From contig NZ_VWNB01000017.1 of the NCBI RefSeq assembly GCF_013387475.1, forward strand, positions 1 to 33,302: a DNA stretch of 33,302 bases. The letters run 5' to 3'. The position numbers and the translations under genes were made by a program. Below, one piece after another: positions 1-9,049 of the stretch. A model generated the notes under the pieces. The model did no database searches and was not told the DNA's origin. It was given only the letters and a program-made list of their open reading frames with translations. The first letter of the stretch is position 1, and every line of letters begins with the position of its first letter. The stretch comes from Mariprofundus sp. KV. Lineage in GTDB: Bacteria; Pseudomonadota; Zetaproteobacteria; Mariprofundales; Mariprofundaceae.

Positions 1-66
1 CGCCTCACGGCGCGTCTTGCGACGCTTGTGATCGTATTCCGCTTCCGCAAAACTCAACTGATCCAT
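1..66 (-). CDS. IS5-family transposase, N-terminal fragment (runs off window)
   Basis: Reading the minus strand from the ATG at 66-64 gives 22 codons beginning MDQLSFAEAEY and continuing with a basic stretch HKRRKTRRE. This opening is what I recognise from IS5-type DDE transposases. A strong ribosome binding site (AGGAGGAG, minus strand of 69-76) sits 2-3 bases before the ATG. Only the first 22 residues are in the window, so neither the catalytic DDE residues nor the intactness of the gene can be judged. The family call rests on the N-terminal resemblance plus the IS-like end next to it at 104-122. Confidence 0.7.
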   Translation of the reverse strand, partial: MDQLSFAEAEYDHKRRKTRREA

Positions 67-125
67 AACTCCTCCTGTTCGGAGAAATTATACAGGAATC
101 GACGAGTTATTCAGAGTATCCCTAG
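1..125 (-). mobile_element. End of an IS5-type insertion sequence next to cysE
   Basis: The transposase start at 66, its ribosome binding site and a short leader are followed by a terminus that reads, on the minus strand from 122, GGGATACTCTGAATAACTC. This resembles the ends of IS5-group elements. It abuts CTAG (122-125), which fits the four-base YTAR-type target of that group. The second end and the matching target duplicate lie outside the window. The stop codon of cysE (TAG, 124-122) falls within this CTAG, so the insertion is at the very 3' end of cysE. The exact boundary could be off by one or two bases. Confidence 0.6.
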
Positions 126-862
126 ATACCACCGCCAAGAAAGCGTTCCAGCTTCTCCTGCTCGCTGAGGCGATCCTTATCAAGATCATCGGAAGCTTTT
201 GCCGCTTTACCTTTGACATCGGGATGGAAGGTATCAATACGCGCATTCACATCCTCGATCATCTTCAGCACATGGCCAAGTGCTTCAGAGACCGGGTTGG
301 CCAGCAGATGATGATCAAGGTTGATTTTACCATCCTCGATCAACGGTCCGGTGATTGAGACCACCGTGCCCGGAATACCAACAACGGTTGAATGCTCGGG
401 CACATCACGGAACACCACCGAGTTGGCACCGATACGTGACTGCTGGCCGATGGTAATCGCACCGAGCACCTTCGCGCCGGCACCAACAATCACTCCATCC
501 TTGAGTGTCGGATGACGTTTGGTCTTCTCCCAGGTGGTACCACCGAGCGTAACCCCGTGGTAGAGCGTCACATCATCACCGATTTCGGTTGTCTCACCGA
601 TCACAATGCCCATGCCGTGATCGATAAAGAAACGGCGGCCTATCGTTGCCCCGGGATGAATCTCAATACCGGTGAAGAAACGGGCCATGTGCGAGATGAA
701 ACGGCCAAGCCAGAAAAAACGGCGACGCCAGAGCGCATTGGCCAGACGATACATCCAGATTGCATGCAGCCCCGGATAGCAGGTCAGCACCTCCCAAGCC
801 GAACGAACGGCAGGATCGCGGTCATATGCGGTGCGTATATCTTCTCTGATAGCGGTAAACAT
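122..862 (-). CDS. cysE: Serine O-acetyltransferase
   Basis: Acetylates L-serine with acetyl-CoA to O-acetylserine, the acceptor for sulfide in cytosolic cysteine synthesis. The 246-aa product has the short N-terminal helical part (about 1-65) and then the left-handed beta-helix made of hexapeptide repeats (about 66-170). The family's conserved segments are visible: [10 protein letters not shown] (H69), [11 protein letters not shown] (D81, H82) and [10 protein letters not shown] (H102). A tail of about 70 residues, rich in charged residues, follows the beta-helix. The ATG at 862-860 overlaps the stop of the upstream M16 peptidase gene by one base (TGATG), so the two are probably co-translated. 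The stop codon lies in the CTAG target of the neighbouring insertion sequence, so the last residues (GGGI) may have been altered by that insertion. Function confidence is high. Confidence 0.96.
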   Translation of the reverse strand: MFTAIREDIRTAYDRDPAVRSAWEVLTCYPGLHAIWMYRLANALWRRRFFWLGRFISHMARFFTGIEIHPGATIGRRFFIDHGMGIVIGETTEIGDDVTLYHGVTLGGTTWEKTKRHPTLKDGVIVGAGAKVLGAITIGQQSRIGANSVVFRDVPEHSTVVGIPGTVVSITGPLIEDGKINLDHHLLANPVSEALGHVLKMIEDVNARIDTFHPDVKGKAAKASDDLDKDRLSEQEKLERFLGGGI

Positions 863-2115
863 CAGCGAATTCTATCACAGATTTCTGAAAGTGCCTTCTC
901 AGGTGCGGCAACACTCCACAGTTTGCCTGCAGAGAGGTGGGATGCTGCCCACTGCGCAACGGCATCAGCATCAACCGCGTTAATGCGCTGCAGCCACTGC
1001 ATCGGAGAGGTGAGCTGCTGCTCATCAAATCTGCCACCAAGGTAGAGCATCTGCCCCTCCACTGAATCCAGCCCCATACGCAGCTGAACCTCCAGCTGTC
1101 GGCGGGCTCGTTCAACCTCCTGCGGGGTAATACTTTCAGCAAAATCGTCCATCAGCGAGGAGAGCAGAGATACACACTCCGCCGCCCGTTCCGGCTCAGA
1201 ACCACAGGTGATACTCCAGGTGCCTACATCACTGAGAGAGTTCAGGTGTGAACCGATACTGTAGGCAAGGCCGCGCTTCTCACGCACCTCGCGAAACAGC
1301 CGCGAACTCAAACCACCACCGAGCACCTGATTGGCCAACCATGCTACCGGACGCTGCGTTGAAGAGGCGTGGATACCTGCAACAGAGACAACAATCTGCG
1401 CCTGCACACCCTCTCGTTTCAACGCCTGCACACCAGATGCCATCGCGGCAGGCTGACGACGTGCGACAGGTTCACCCGCTTTGCGCCAGCCAGCCTCTGC
1501 AACCGCATCCACCAGCTGCTGATGATCGATATTGCCCGCAGCGGTGATCAGCATACGTGGCGGTCGATACCAGTGCGCCAGAAAACCACTAAGATCACTC
1601 TGACTGATTGATGCCAGCGATGCATGCGTGCCCAGTACCGGACGACCAATCGCATCACCCGGAAACAGTGCCTCCACATGCTGATCGGTCACCCACTCCT
1701 CCGGTGTATCATCCACCATCGCCATCTCGGCATAGATCACTTCACGCTCACGCTGCCACTCATCTTCCGGCAGCGCCGGCTGCTGAACCATGGCAATCAG
1801 AATATCCAGCGCCTCACGCCACTGCTCATGCAGCACATGCAGATGGAAGCAGGTTCTCTCTCTTGAGGTGTAGGCGTTGGCATTGCCACCGAGCTCATCG
1901 AGTTTTTCAGAGAGCTGATGCACATCCATATCACGGGTGCCCTTGAACAGCATATGCTCCAGTGCATGCGTGATACCAGCCTCGGCAAGAGACTCATCGC
2001 GACTGCCGACATCGATATAGATACCGAGCGCCACACTCTGCGCAGCAGGCATCTGATGCGTGAGCACCAGCGGGCCATCTGTTATCTCTGTTTCCTGATA
2101 ATACGGTTCAGTCAT
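862..2115 (-). CDS. M16-family zinc metallopeptidase (insulinase/mitochondrial-processing-peptidase type)
   Basis: A 417-aa zinc peptidase with the inverted zinc motif HxxEH in [11 protein letters not shown] (H50, E53, H54). The distal glutamate is expected in the segment [10 protein letters not shown] near residue 130. An N-terminal catalytic M16 domain (about 15-165) is followed by a C-terminal M16 domain with the GLAYSIGS segment. Family members of this size cleave peptides or processed leader peptides; the substrate here is unknown. I chose the ATG at 2115-2113, because the longer reading starts with TTG inside the terminator hairpin of pnp. No signal peptide is evident, suggesting a cytosolic location. 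It lies between pnp and cysE and overlaps cysE by one base. Bacterial M16 genes are often found beside pnp, which supports the call. Confidence 0.93.
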   Translation of the reverse strand: MTEPYYQETEITDGPLVLTHQMPAAQSVALGIYIDVGSRDESLAEAGITHALEHMLFKGTRDMDVHQLSEKLDELGGNANAYTSRERTCFHLHVLHEQWREALDILIAMVQQPALPEDEWQREREVIYAEMAMVDDTPEEWVTDQHVEALFPGDAIGRPVLGTHASLASISQSDLSGFLAHWYRPPRMLITAAGNIDHQQLVDAVAEAGWRKAGEPVARRQPAAMASGVQALKREGVQAQIVVSVAGIHASSTQRPVAWLANQVLGGGLSSRLFREVREKRGLAYSIGSHLNSLSDVGTWSITCGSEPERAAECVSLLSSLMDDFAESITPQEVERARRQLEVQLRMGLDSVEGQMLYLGGRFDEQQLTSPMQWLQRINAVDADAVAQWAASHLSAGKLWSVAAPEKALSEICDRIR

Positions 2116-2130
2116 CTTCACCCACAAACA

Positions 2131-2160
2131 AGAAGAGGCGGGCAAAAGCCCACCTCTTCC
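2131..2160 (-). terminator. Intrinsic terminator downstream of pnp
   Basis: GAAGAGG-C-GGGC, a loop of AAAA, then GCCC-A-CCTCTTC form an 11-pair hairpin with one mismatch at 2132-2159. On the minus strand it is followed by a T-rich stretch (TTGTTTG). It starts about 20 bases after the pnp stop and ends only 16 bases before the M16 peptidase start codon. The downstream pair therefore depends on read-through, or on a promoter that I could not identify. Confidence 0.7.
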
Positions 2161-2182
2161 GAACAGCTTGAATTAAGCCTCA

Positions 2183-4285
2183 TTAGCCCTCGGATTCTTC
2201 CAGAAGCGCCTTCATGGAGAGACGGATACGACCATTACGATCAACATCCAGAACCTTCACGCGAACCTCCTGACCTTCAGAGAGCTCATCAGCCACTTTA
2301 TCAACACGATGATTGGCAATCTGTGAGATATGCACCAGACCATCGGTACCGCCAACAACACGAACGAACGCACCGAAGTCCATCAGCTTGACAACCTTAC
2401 CGGTGTAGATCGCGCCAACTTCAACCTCAGATACGATATCTTCGATCATCTTCTTAGCCGCTTCACCAGCCTCGCCGGTTACCGCAAAGATCTTCACTGT
2501 GCCATCATCTTCAAGATCAACCTTGGCACCTGTTGCTTCAACGATACCACGGATCACTTTACCACCGGCACCGATCACTTCGCGAATCTTGTCCGCCTTG
2601 ATCTTCATGGTAATCATGCGAGGCGCATGGTCAGCAATCGATGGACGTGCTGTATCGATGCACTTGGCCATCTCATCAAGGATATGGATACGACCGGCAT
2701 GTGCCTGAGCGAGTGCTTCACGCATGATTTCACGCGTCAGTCCACCGATTTTGATATCCAGCTGCAGCGTGGTTACGCCATCACGGGTACCAGCCACTTT
2801 AAAGTCCATATCGCCGAGATGATCTTCATCACCCAGGATATCGGTCAGTACAGCGTAGCCGTCTGACTCAAGAATCAGACCCATCGCCACACCGGCAACC
2901 GCAGCCTTGGTAGGCACACCGGCATCCATCAGCGCCAGAGAGGTACCGCACACGGAGGCCATCGAAGATGAACCGTTGGACTCGGTAATCTCAGATACGG
3001 AGCGGATCGCATAACCGAAATCATCCATGGCAGGCAGAACAGCTTCAATACCGCGACGGGCAAGACGGCCATGGCCGATCTCACGACGTCCCGGAGGGCC
3101 GAAGCGACGCGCTTCACCAACAGAGTATGGCGGGAAGTTGTAGTGCAGCATGAAACGCTGTTTGGCTACGCCTTCCAGAGACTCAGTCATCTGCATGTCA
3201 GATTCTGTACCGAGTGTAATGGTAACCAGCGCCTGCGTTTCACCACGAGTGAACAGAGCAGAACCGTGTGTACGTGGCAGCACGCCAATCTGGCAATCAA
3301 TCGCACGCACCTGATCGGTTGAACGGCCGTCAATACGCGGATTACCGGCAATGATAGAGCGACGAACAACACTCTTCTCAAGGTTCTTCATTGCAGAGCT
3401 GACATCGTTGGATGAGAACTGACCGGGATTCTCTTCTGTACCAGCAAGCTTCTCCTGTGCCGCAGCACGGAAGGCGTCGATCTTGGCTGCACGTGCCGAT
3501 TTATCGACAATGGCGTAGGCCTCGCGAACATCAGCTTCGAATGCTGCATTGACAGCCTCTTTCACTGCATCGTTTCCTGCCAGCTCAACAACCAGCTTCT
3601 CTTTACCGGCAATCCTGACCAGCTCTTCGATGGCATCGAGTACAGGCTGATAACCCTCCTGACCGAAGATGATCGCATCGATCATCTGCTCTTCAGAGAG
3701 CTCCTTCGCTTCAGACTCAATCATCAGTACCGCATCGCGTGTGCCAGCAACGATCAGATCCAGCGCTGAATCTTCCATCTGCGCATAGGTAGGGTTGAGT
3801 ACAAACTCACCATTGATCATACCAACGCGGGAAGCAGCAATCGGCTCAGCAAATGGCACGTCAGAGATAGAGAGTGCTGCAGATACGCCGTTAATGGCGA
3901 TGATATCCGGATTGGTGGCATCATCAGCAGAGATCACAGTTGCGATAACCTGAGTCTCGTGGAAGTAGCCTTTAGGGAACAGCGGGCGGATTGGACGGTC
4001 GATCAGACGGGAGGTGAGTGTCTCCTTCTCCGATGGACGACCTTCACGCTTGAAGAAACCGCCAAGAAAACGGCCTGCCGCGTAAGTTTTTTCCTGATAG
4101 TGAACAGTCAGCGGCATGAAATCCACGCCCTGCAGTGGCTGCTTGGCAGCGGTTGCAGCAACGTGAACAACAACGTCTCCAACCTTGGCCAGAACCGATC
4201 CACCGGCCTGTCGGGCTACACGCCCTGTTTCAAATGAGATTGTTTGGCCAGCAACATCGGCCTGAGTAGTCTTTACATCAAACAT
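2183..4285 (-). CDS. pnp: Polyribonucleotide nucleotidyltransferase (PNPase)
   Basis: A 3'-to-5' phosphorolytic exoribonuclease that degrades RNA to nucleoside diphosphates; it forms a trimer and is a component of degradosomes. The 700-aa length is typical. Domain order is: first RNase PH domain (about 1-140), helical linker (about 145-300), second RNase PH domain (about 310-540, with FPPYSVGE and the SNGSSSMASVCG active-site region), KH domain with VIGAGGKVIRGI (about 560-610), and S1 domain beginning VGAIYTGKVVKLMDFGAF (about 622-692). The ATG at 4285 is preceded by AAGGAA. It lies directly downstream of rpsO, the classical arrangement, with an intrinsic terminator between the two that may partly insulate it. 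In E. coli PNPase controls its own mRNA leader; that was not examined here. Confidence 0.98.
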   Translation of the reverse strand: MFDVKTTQADVAGQTISFETGRVARQAGGSVLAKVGDVVVHVAATAAKQPLQGVDFMPLTVHYQEKTYAAGRFLGGFFKREGRPSEKETLTSRLIDRPIRPLFPKGYFHETQVIATVISADDATNPDIIAINGVSAALSISDVPFAEPIAASRVGMINGEFVLNPTYAQMEDSALDLIVAGTRDAVLMIESEAKELSEEQMIDAIIFGQEGYQPVLDAIEELVRIAGKEKLVVELAGNDAVKEAVNAAFEADVREAYAIVDKSARAAKIDAFRAAAQEKLAGTEENPGQFSSNDVSSAMKNLEKSVVRRSIIAGNPRIDGRSTDQVRAIDCQIGVLPRTHGSALFTRGETQALVTITLGTESDMQMTESLEGVAKQRFMLHYNFPPYSVGEARRFGPPGRREIGHGRLARRGIEAVLPAMDDFGYAIRSVSEITESNGSSSMASVCGTSLALMDAGVPTKAAVAGVAMGLILESDGYAVLTDILGDEDHLGDMDFKVAGTRDGVTTLQLDIKIGGLTREIMREALAQAHAGRIHILDEMAKCIDTARPSIADHAPRMITMKIKADKIREVIGAGGKVIRGIVEATGAKVDLEDDGTVKIFAVTGEAGEAAKKMIEDIVSEVEVGAIYTGKVVKLMDFGAFVRVVGGTDGLVHISQIANHRVDKVADELSEGQEVRVKVLDVDRNGRIRLSMKALLEESEG

Positions 4286-4334
4286 AGAGTTATTTCCTTT
4301 TTAACGCGCATGCCTTTGGCAGGGATAGAACCGA

Positions 4335-4368
4335 TAAAAAGAAAAAAGGCGGCCCACAAGGGGCCGCC
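4335..4368 (-). terminator. Intrinsic terminator between rpsO and pnp
   Basis: A perfect eight-pair stem GGCGGCCC/GGGCCGCC with a five-base loop at 4348-4368. On the minus strand it is followed by TTTTTTCTTTTT (4347-4336). This is a textbook rho-independent terminator just after the rpsO stop codon. It implies that much of the rpsO transcription ends here and that pnp is expressed by read-through or from its own promoter. Confidence 0.9.
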
Positions 4369-4378
4369 TGAAACTTGT

Positions 4379-4651
4379 TTACTTACGCAGACCCAGGGCT
4401 TCGATCAGGGCGCGATAACGGCCGAAGTCTTTTCCTTTAAGGTAACCGAGCAAGCTACGACGCTGGCCGACCATCTTGAGCAGGCCGCGACGTGAATGAT
4501 GATCTTTGTGATTGTTTTTAAAATGATTCTGGGAGAGCTGATTGATACGCTCTGTCAGCAGTGCCACCTGTACTTCAGGTGAACCTGTGTCGCCTTCACT
4601 GCGACGAAATTTCTCGATAATTGTGTTTTTTTCTTCCAGCGCCAAAGACAT
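4379..4651 (-). CDS. rpsO: 30S ribosomal protein S15
   Basis: A primary 16S rRNA-binding protein that organises the central domain of the small subunit. The 90-aa product is the usual length (89-90). It contains the family's hallmark segments [19 protein letters not shown] (about 20-38) and [21 protein letters not shown] (about 51-71), which carry the rRNA-contacting basic residues. The ATG at 4651 is preceded by AAGAGGTAAG. truB, which precedes rpsO in many proteobacteria, is absent: the next gene upstream is a symporter on the same strand, 284 bases away. rpsO therefore probably has its own promoter in 4652-4935, where I see no other gene. Confidence 0.98.
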   Translation of the reverse strand: MSLALEEKNTIIEKFRRSEGDTGSPEVQVALLTERINQLSQNHFKNNHKDHHSRRGLLKMVGQRRSLLGYLKGKDFGRYRALIEALGLRK

Positions 4652-4935
4652 GAACGTTCTTACCTCTTATTTTCTTTCCTTTTCATTAGGGCGGCGAACC
4701 ATAGCGACAGGTTTCGATGCATGCAAATATTTATTACACCAAGTGCAATTCCGCCACATCGCCATTGGAACCAACGCCCCTTCTATTAATAGATAGCACA
4801 ATTCGTTCGTAACCGATGCAATCTGGTCAGCAAACGTAAACTAGGCGAAACAAAGCCAAGCACCGCCTCCCACTTACTTCAGAGAATAACTCAATAGCTC
4901 ATCTCGAACATCGCTGTTTATCACATCTTAAGATG

Positions 4936-6237
4936 CTACTTTTGCTCGCTCGGATGAGTTGTTGGCAATATTACATCTTTCGCATGGCCTGCATCCGGAT
5001 CATCAAATATCGCCATATCAATGCTGCTTTCACTGCGGGCTACGATGGCTGTGACGACTGCGTCACCCGTGATATTTACTGCGGTTCGGATCATATCAAG
5101 CAGGCGATCCACACCGATAATCAGGGCAATGCCCTCAACAGGCAGACCAACCTGATTAAAGACCATCGCCAGCATGATTAACCCCACACCGGGCACACCC
5201 GCAGTACCGATCGATGCCAGCACGGACATGGCAATCACGGTAAGGTAACCGGTAAGGCCCAAATCAATACCGTAAACATTGGCAATGAATACTGTTGCCA
5301 CGCCCTGCATAATTGCAGTGCCATCCATATTGATCGTGGCACCAAAGGGTACGACAAAAGAGGCTGTGGAGTTATCAACACCGATCCGCTTCTCAACACA
5401 CTGCAGCGTGATCGGAATCGTGGCGTTTGAGCTTGAGGTGCTGAATGCGAATATCTGGGCGCTGCGCATTTTACGCAGAAATTGCAGCGGACTGACCCGC
5501 CCAAGCACCTTAAGCAGAATCATCAGTGTTCCTGTTCCATGCAGGATCAGGGCACCAACCAGCACTGCAAAGTAACCAAGCATGGGCAGAATCATACTCA
5601 TACCCTGCAAGGAGAAGGTTTTAGCCATCAAGGCAAAGACGCCAATGGGAGCCACATGCATCACCACATTGACCACCTCCATCATCACCATGTTCAGGCG
5701 CTCGGACATATCGATAATGGGCTTGCCTGGGTCTCCAATCATCAAAATACAGACGGCAAACAGAATGGTGAAAAAGATGATCTGCAGCATGTTGCCTTCG
5801 GCATAAGCGGCAATTGGATTGCCCGGCACGAGGTCAATAAAGACCTGACTCAATGGCGGAGCAGCAGGGGCGGTAAAGGAACCTGTGGATGCAGAGGCAA
5901 GCTCAAAGCCCTGGCCCGGAGCAAAAAAGGTTGCGATAGCGATGGCGAGGCTGATAGCCAAAGCCGTGGTAAACATAAACAGTGCGAATGCTTTTCCGCC
6001 CACACGGCCAAGTTTGCTGATATCCCCAATGCCACATACACCACAAATAAGAGAGAAGGTGACCAGTGGTACGACCAGCATTTTTAACATGCTAATAAAA
6101 ATTGCACCCACGACATGAAACAGACCCATAACCAGATAGGTATGAATCCATTGATTATCAGATGCAAAATTATTAATCAGACTTCCGGCAATCAGTCCGG
6201 CAACCATCCAGACCAGAATTTTATTGGTCATGTTCAT
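4936..6237 (-). CDS. Dicarboxylate/amino-acid:cation symporter (DAACS family)
   Basis: An inner-membrane sodium- or proton-coupled importer of the GltP/DctA type, about 433 aa with eight transmembrane helices and two re-entrant hairpins expected. Diagnostic motifs are present: the serine-rich hairpin FSTSSSNATIP, FGATINMDGTA (the NMDGT cation/substrate site), GTAGVPG, and the helix-8 segment VDRLLDMIRTAVNITGDA. The choice between glutamate/aspartate, C4-dicarboxylates and serine/threonine cannot be made safely by eye. The start was set at the ATG at 6237, which has AGAAGGAAG about eight bases upstream; longer readings begin with TTG or another ATG at 14 and 7 codons upstream. It appears monocistronic and is transcribed away from the PilZ gene. 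Confidence 0.93.
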   Translation of the reverse strand: MNMTNKILVWMVAGLIAGSLINNFASDNQWIHTYLVMGLFHVVGAIFISMLKMLVVPLVTFSLICGVCGIGDISKLGRVGGKAFALFMFTTALAISLAIAIATFFAPGQGFELASASTGSFTAPAAPPLSQVFIDLVPGNPIAAYAEGNMLQIIFFTILFAVCILMIGDPGKPIIDMSERLNMVMMEVVNVVMHVAPIGVFALMAKTFSLQGMSMILPMLGYFAVLVGALILHGTGTLMILLKVLGRVSPLQFLRKMRSAQIFAFSTSSSNATIPITLQCVEKRIGVDNSTASFVVPFGATINMDGTAIMQGVATVFIANVYGIDLGLTGYLTVIAMSVLASIGTAGVPGVGLIMLAMVFNQVGLPVEGIALIIGVDRLLDMIRTAVNITGDAVVTAIVARSESSIDMAIFDDPDAGHAKDVILPTTHPSEQK

Positions 6238-6391
6238 TTTATTGCTTCCTTCTCGCATGCCACCTTCCCGATTACTCAAGTTTCAACAGCAAAACCATAA
6301 GCCGCCGGGCCATCAATTGCACACATGCCTTTGCCATAACCGGCGCCATGTATATAGTTAAGTCGAACAAAACCCTCAACAGGGAGGCTCG

Positions 6392-6787
6392 ATGCCAAAC
6401 AGCAATCACCGCAGATACACCCGATCACAGGTTGAAGTTGCCGCACTGTTAACGATTGAGCATCAGGAGCCTGTTGAGGTTGAAGTGCTCGATGTAAGCA
6501 TGAATGGCACCTTTCTGAAGACCAACCTTAAACTTGAAGCGGGCACCCGCTGCACAGTCAGCATTCTGCTTGGCCACTTTCAGCATGAGCTGCCCATTGA
6601 GGCCGAAGCAGTTGTTGTTCGAGCCACGGCGATGGGGCTGGCCCTGCGCTTTGAGTCGGTAAAAATCGACAGCACTCCGCGACTGCAGACCCTGATTGTC
6701 GACCACGCTGAAGACCCTAAACAGGTTCAACTTGAGTTTTCACAACAGGGTGGTTTTATTTTCAATCCCGACCGGCAGCAGCGCTGA
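6392..6787 (+). CDS. PilZ domain protein, probable c-di-GMP receptor
   Basis: A 131-aa protein consisting almost entirely of one PilZ domain. Both parts of the c-di-GMP binding signature are present: RxxxR as RRYTR (R7, R11) and DxSxxG as DVSMNG (D34, S36, G39). Such single-domain proteins bind c-di-GMP and pass the signal to a partner, commonly in motility, polysaccharide or stalk production; the partner here is unknown. The ATG has GGGAGG just upstream (6380-6385). The next gene on the same strand encodes a GGDEF-EAL enzyme that can make or break the same nucleotide, 123 bases downstream, so the two may form one signalling unit. Confidence 0.9.
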   Translation: MPNSNHRRYTRSQVEVAALLTIEHQEPVEVEVLDVSMNGTFLKTNLKLEAGTRCTVSILLGHFQHELPIEAEAVVVRATAMGLALRFESVKIDSTPRLQTLIVDHAEDPKQVQLEFSQQGGFIFNPDRQQR

Positions 6788-6851
6788 AGTGTTAAAAACC
6801 AACGCGTTACAACAGCAAAACCGGCAAGTTTATGCCGCTCAATAAAAGTGC

Positions 6852-6878
6852 CCTGACGGCGGTCAGCCGCCTGTTCAG
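6852..6878 (+). other. Hairpin in the leader of the GGDEF-EAL gene
   Basis: CTGA-C-GGCGG, loop TCAG, CCGCC-TGT-TCAG at 6853-6878 forms a five-pair GC stem extended by a four-pair outer stem across a bulge. There is no T-run after it, so it is not a standard terminator. It lies about 17 bases before the probable ribosome binding site of the next gene and could affect mRNA stability or processing. Role unknown. Confidence 0.35.
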
Positions 6879-6910
6879 TAATGGCACACGATTTGCTGAG
6901 GCTAAAGCCC

Positions 6911-9049
6911 ATGCAACAGCCTGATAACCACAAGACCTTCGACGCTCTGGCCACCATCATGGTGGTCGATGATGATGAGATTCTGCGCGAGACGCTGACA
7001 GAGATCCTGCACGACTCCGATTACACTGTCGTAGAAGCGACCAATGGCGCAGAGGCGCTGGAGCGCTTTAAAGAATCCGCACCGGATCTGCTGCTTGTGG
7101 ATGTCACCATGCCACTGATGAACGGCTATGAACTTTGCGAAGCGCTGCGCAAACTACCCAATGGCCACAATGTCCCTCTCATCATTATGACCGGCCAGGA
7201 TGATGTCGAGGCGATTGAACAGGCGTTTGACAGCGGTGCCACCGATTTCATCTCTAAACCGATCAACTGGCCTATTATCGGCCATCGTATCCAGTATACC
7301 CTGCGTGCCAGCCAGGCCATGAAGGAGGCCACGCTCACTGCCAAGCTACTCTCCGATGCACAGCGCATCGCCAAACTCGGCAACTGGAGCTGGGACACCA
7401 ACGGCAAGGAGATCCATGTCTCCACTGAGTCCTACCGCATCTTCGGCGTACCACGCACCTCGCCATGTATATTTCATCAGCTGCTGCTCTCCTCCATCCA
7501 CCCCGATGACCGAGTCACCTTTGACAGAGCGATCAAACGTGCAGAAGACAATATCCCTGCCGACATCGAATTTCGCATCACGCCACCGAATGGCAACCTG
7601 CGTATCATCCATATGCATGCTGAACGAACACCGGATGGAACCCCGACACAGCTCTTCGGCACACTTCAGGATATTACTGAGCGAAAGAACACCGAAGAGG
7701 AGATCCGTCAGCTCGCCTATTACGATGCCGTCACCGGCCTGCCCAACCGCACCCTGTTCAAGGAGCATCTCAAGGTGGCCATCAAACAGGCCGCCCGCAA
7801 CGGCACCAAAGTGGCGGTCATGTTCCTTGATCTGGATAACTTCAAACGCATCAATGACAGCCTCGGCCATGATGCCGGTGACCAGCTGCTCGAAGAGGTC
7901 TCCAATCGCCTGACCCGGAGCATTCGCCCCAGCGATCTGGCCGGCTCGGAACGCGATGATGGCAATGGCCACTCGCTTGCCCGCCTTGGCGGCGATGAGT
8001 TCACCGTCATGCTTAGTGACATTGAGGATATCAGACATATCAGCCTGATCGCCGAACGTATTCTCGCCTCCCTGAATGAACCTGTGATGTTAAGCGGCAA
8101 TCGGGTAGTGGTGACATCATCTATAGGCATCTCGGTCTACCCTGAGGATGGCGAAAACATCGACCTGCTGCTCAAACATGCCGATGCAGCCATGTATCAG
8201 GTGAAATATAAGGGTAGAAACGGCGTCTTCTTTTACGATGATGATCTGCGCATTCAGAGCCAGTCCAGGATCCAACTGGAGGGCGAGCTCTACAAAGCAT
8301 TGAAAAATGATGAGATGACACTCTTCTATCAGCCCAAGGTGGATGCTGTCACACAGACGGTCGTTGGCTTTGAAGCGCTGATCCGCTGGATTCATCCTGA
8401 GCGCGGCATGGTCTCCCCGATCGACTTCATTCCTGTTGCCGAAGAGTCCGGCCTGATTATCCCGATGGGTAAATGGATCATCAAAACAGCCTGCAAACAG
8501 CATCAGGCATGGCGTGCAACCGGTGCTGAGCCGGTGGTCATCTCGGTCAATATCTCATGTCACCAGTTTACCGACCACTCGCTGGTCAGTGCCGTAAAAG
8601 AGATTCTTGCCGAGACAGGCATGGATCCGACCTATCTCGAATTTGAGATCACCGAAAGTATTCTGATGCAGGATGCAGATGCCGCCATGCGGGTACTGAA
8701 AGAGCTTAAGGAGATGGGGCTGAAGCTCTCCATTGATGATTTCGGCACCGGCTACTCCAGTATGAGTTACCTCAAACACTTCCCGATCGACATCCTGAAA
8801 GTCGACCGCTCCTTCATCATGGATATCCCTGAGAATGAGCAGGATGCCACGATCACCAAAGCGATCATCTCACTGGCTAAAGCGCTTGAGTTGGGTGTGG
8901 TTGCCGAAGGTGTTGAGACCACAGAGCAGCTGCAGTTCTTATGCGATTGTGAGTGCGACCAGATTCAGGGTTACCTCTTCAGCCCGCCTCTGCCACCGGA
9001 AAAAGCAGGCAAGCTACTGGGCACCAGCTTCGATATCGGTAAAAGCTAA
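6911..9049 (+). CDS. Response regulator with PAS, GGDEF and EAL domains (c-di-GMP turnover)
   Basis: A 712-aa signalling protein, numbered from the ATG at 6911, which has GAGG upstream; a longer reading from 6881 lacks one. Domain order: receiver (about 16-135, acidic MVVDDDE, phosphoacceptor D64 in LLLVDVTMP, conserved KP), PAS (about 155-265), GGDEF (about 285-440, intact GGDEF at 360-364) and EAL (about 460-705). The EAL catalytic set is visible: EAL at 488-490, SVNIS, EITES, IDDFGTGYS, LKVDRSF, VVAEGVET and QGYLFSPPLP. Both activities are therefore plausible. The RxxD inhibitory site normally five residues before the GGDEF motif is not present; that spot holds a short Gly/Asp/Ser-rich insertion. 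No membrane segments. No histidine kinase is adjacent. Its stop overlaps that of nagZ by four bases. Confidence 0.95.
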   Translation: MQQPDNHKTFDALATIMVVDDDEILRETLTEILHDSDYTVVEATNGAEALERFKESAPDLLLVDVTMPLMNGYELCEALRKLPNGHNVPLIIMTGQDDVEAIEQAFDSGATDFISKPINWPIIGHRIQYTLRASQAMKEATLTAKLLSDAQRIAKLGNWSWDTNGKEIHVSTESYRIFGVPRTSPCIFHQLLLSSIHPDDRVTFDRAIKRAEDNIPADIEFRITPPNGNLRIIHMHAERTPDGTPTQLFGTLQDITERKNTEEEIRQLAYYDAVTGLPNRTLFKEHLKVAIKQAARNGTKVAVMFLDLDNFKRINDSLGHDAGDQLLEEVSNRLTRSIRPSDLAGSERDDGNGHSLARLGGDEFTVMLSDIEDIRHISLIAERILASLNEPVMLSGNRVVVTSSIGISVYPEDGENIDLLLKHADAAMYQVKYKGRNGVFFYDDDLRIQSQSRIQLEGELYKALKNDEMTLFYQPKVDAVTQTVVGFEALIRWIHPERGMVSPIDFIPVAEESGLIIPMGKWIIKTACKQHQAWRATGAEPVVISVNISCHQFTDHSLVSAVKEILAETGMDPTYLEFEITESILMQDADAAMRVLKELKEMGLKLSIDDFGTGYSSMSYLKHFPIDILKVDRSFIMDIPENEQDATITKAIISLAKALELGVVAEGVETTEQLQFLCDCECDQIQGYLFSPPLPPEKAGKLLGTSFDIGKS

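Noticed and set aside
5482-6087. A 201-codon plus-strand open frame inside the symporter gene
   Set aside because: Antisense to conserved symporter motifs and has a low-complexity His/Gln/Lys-rich translation, so it is a shadow.
7346-8038. A 230-codon open frame on the minus strand inside the GGDEF-EAL gene
   Set aside because: It is fully antisense to a well-supported gene, has no recognisable family, and its composition mirrors the coding strand. It is a shadow frame.
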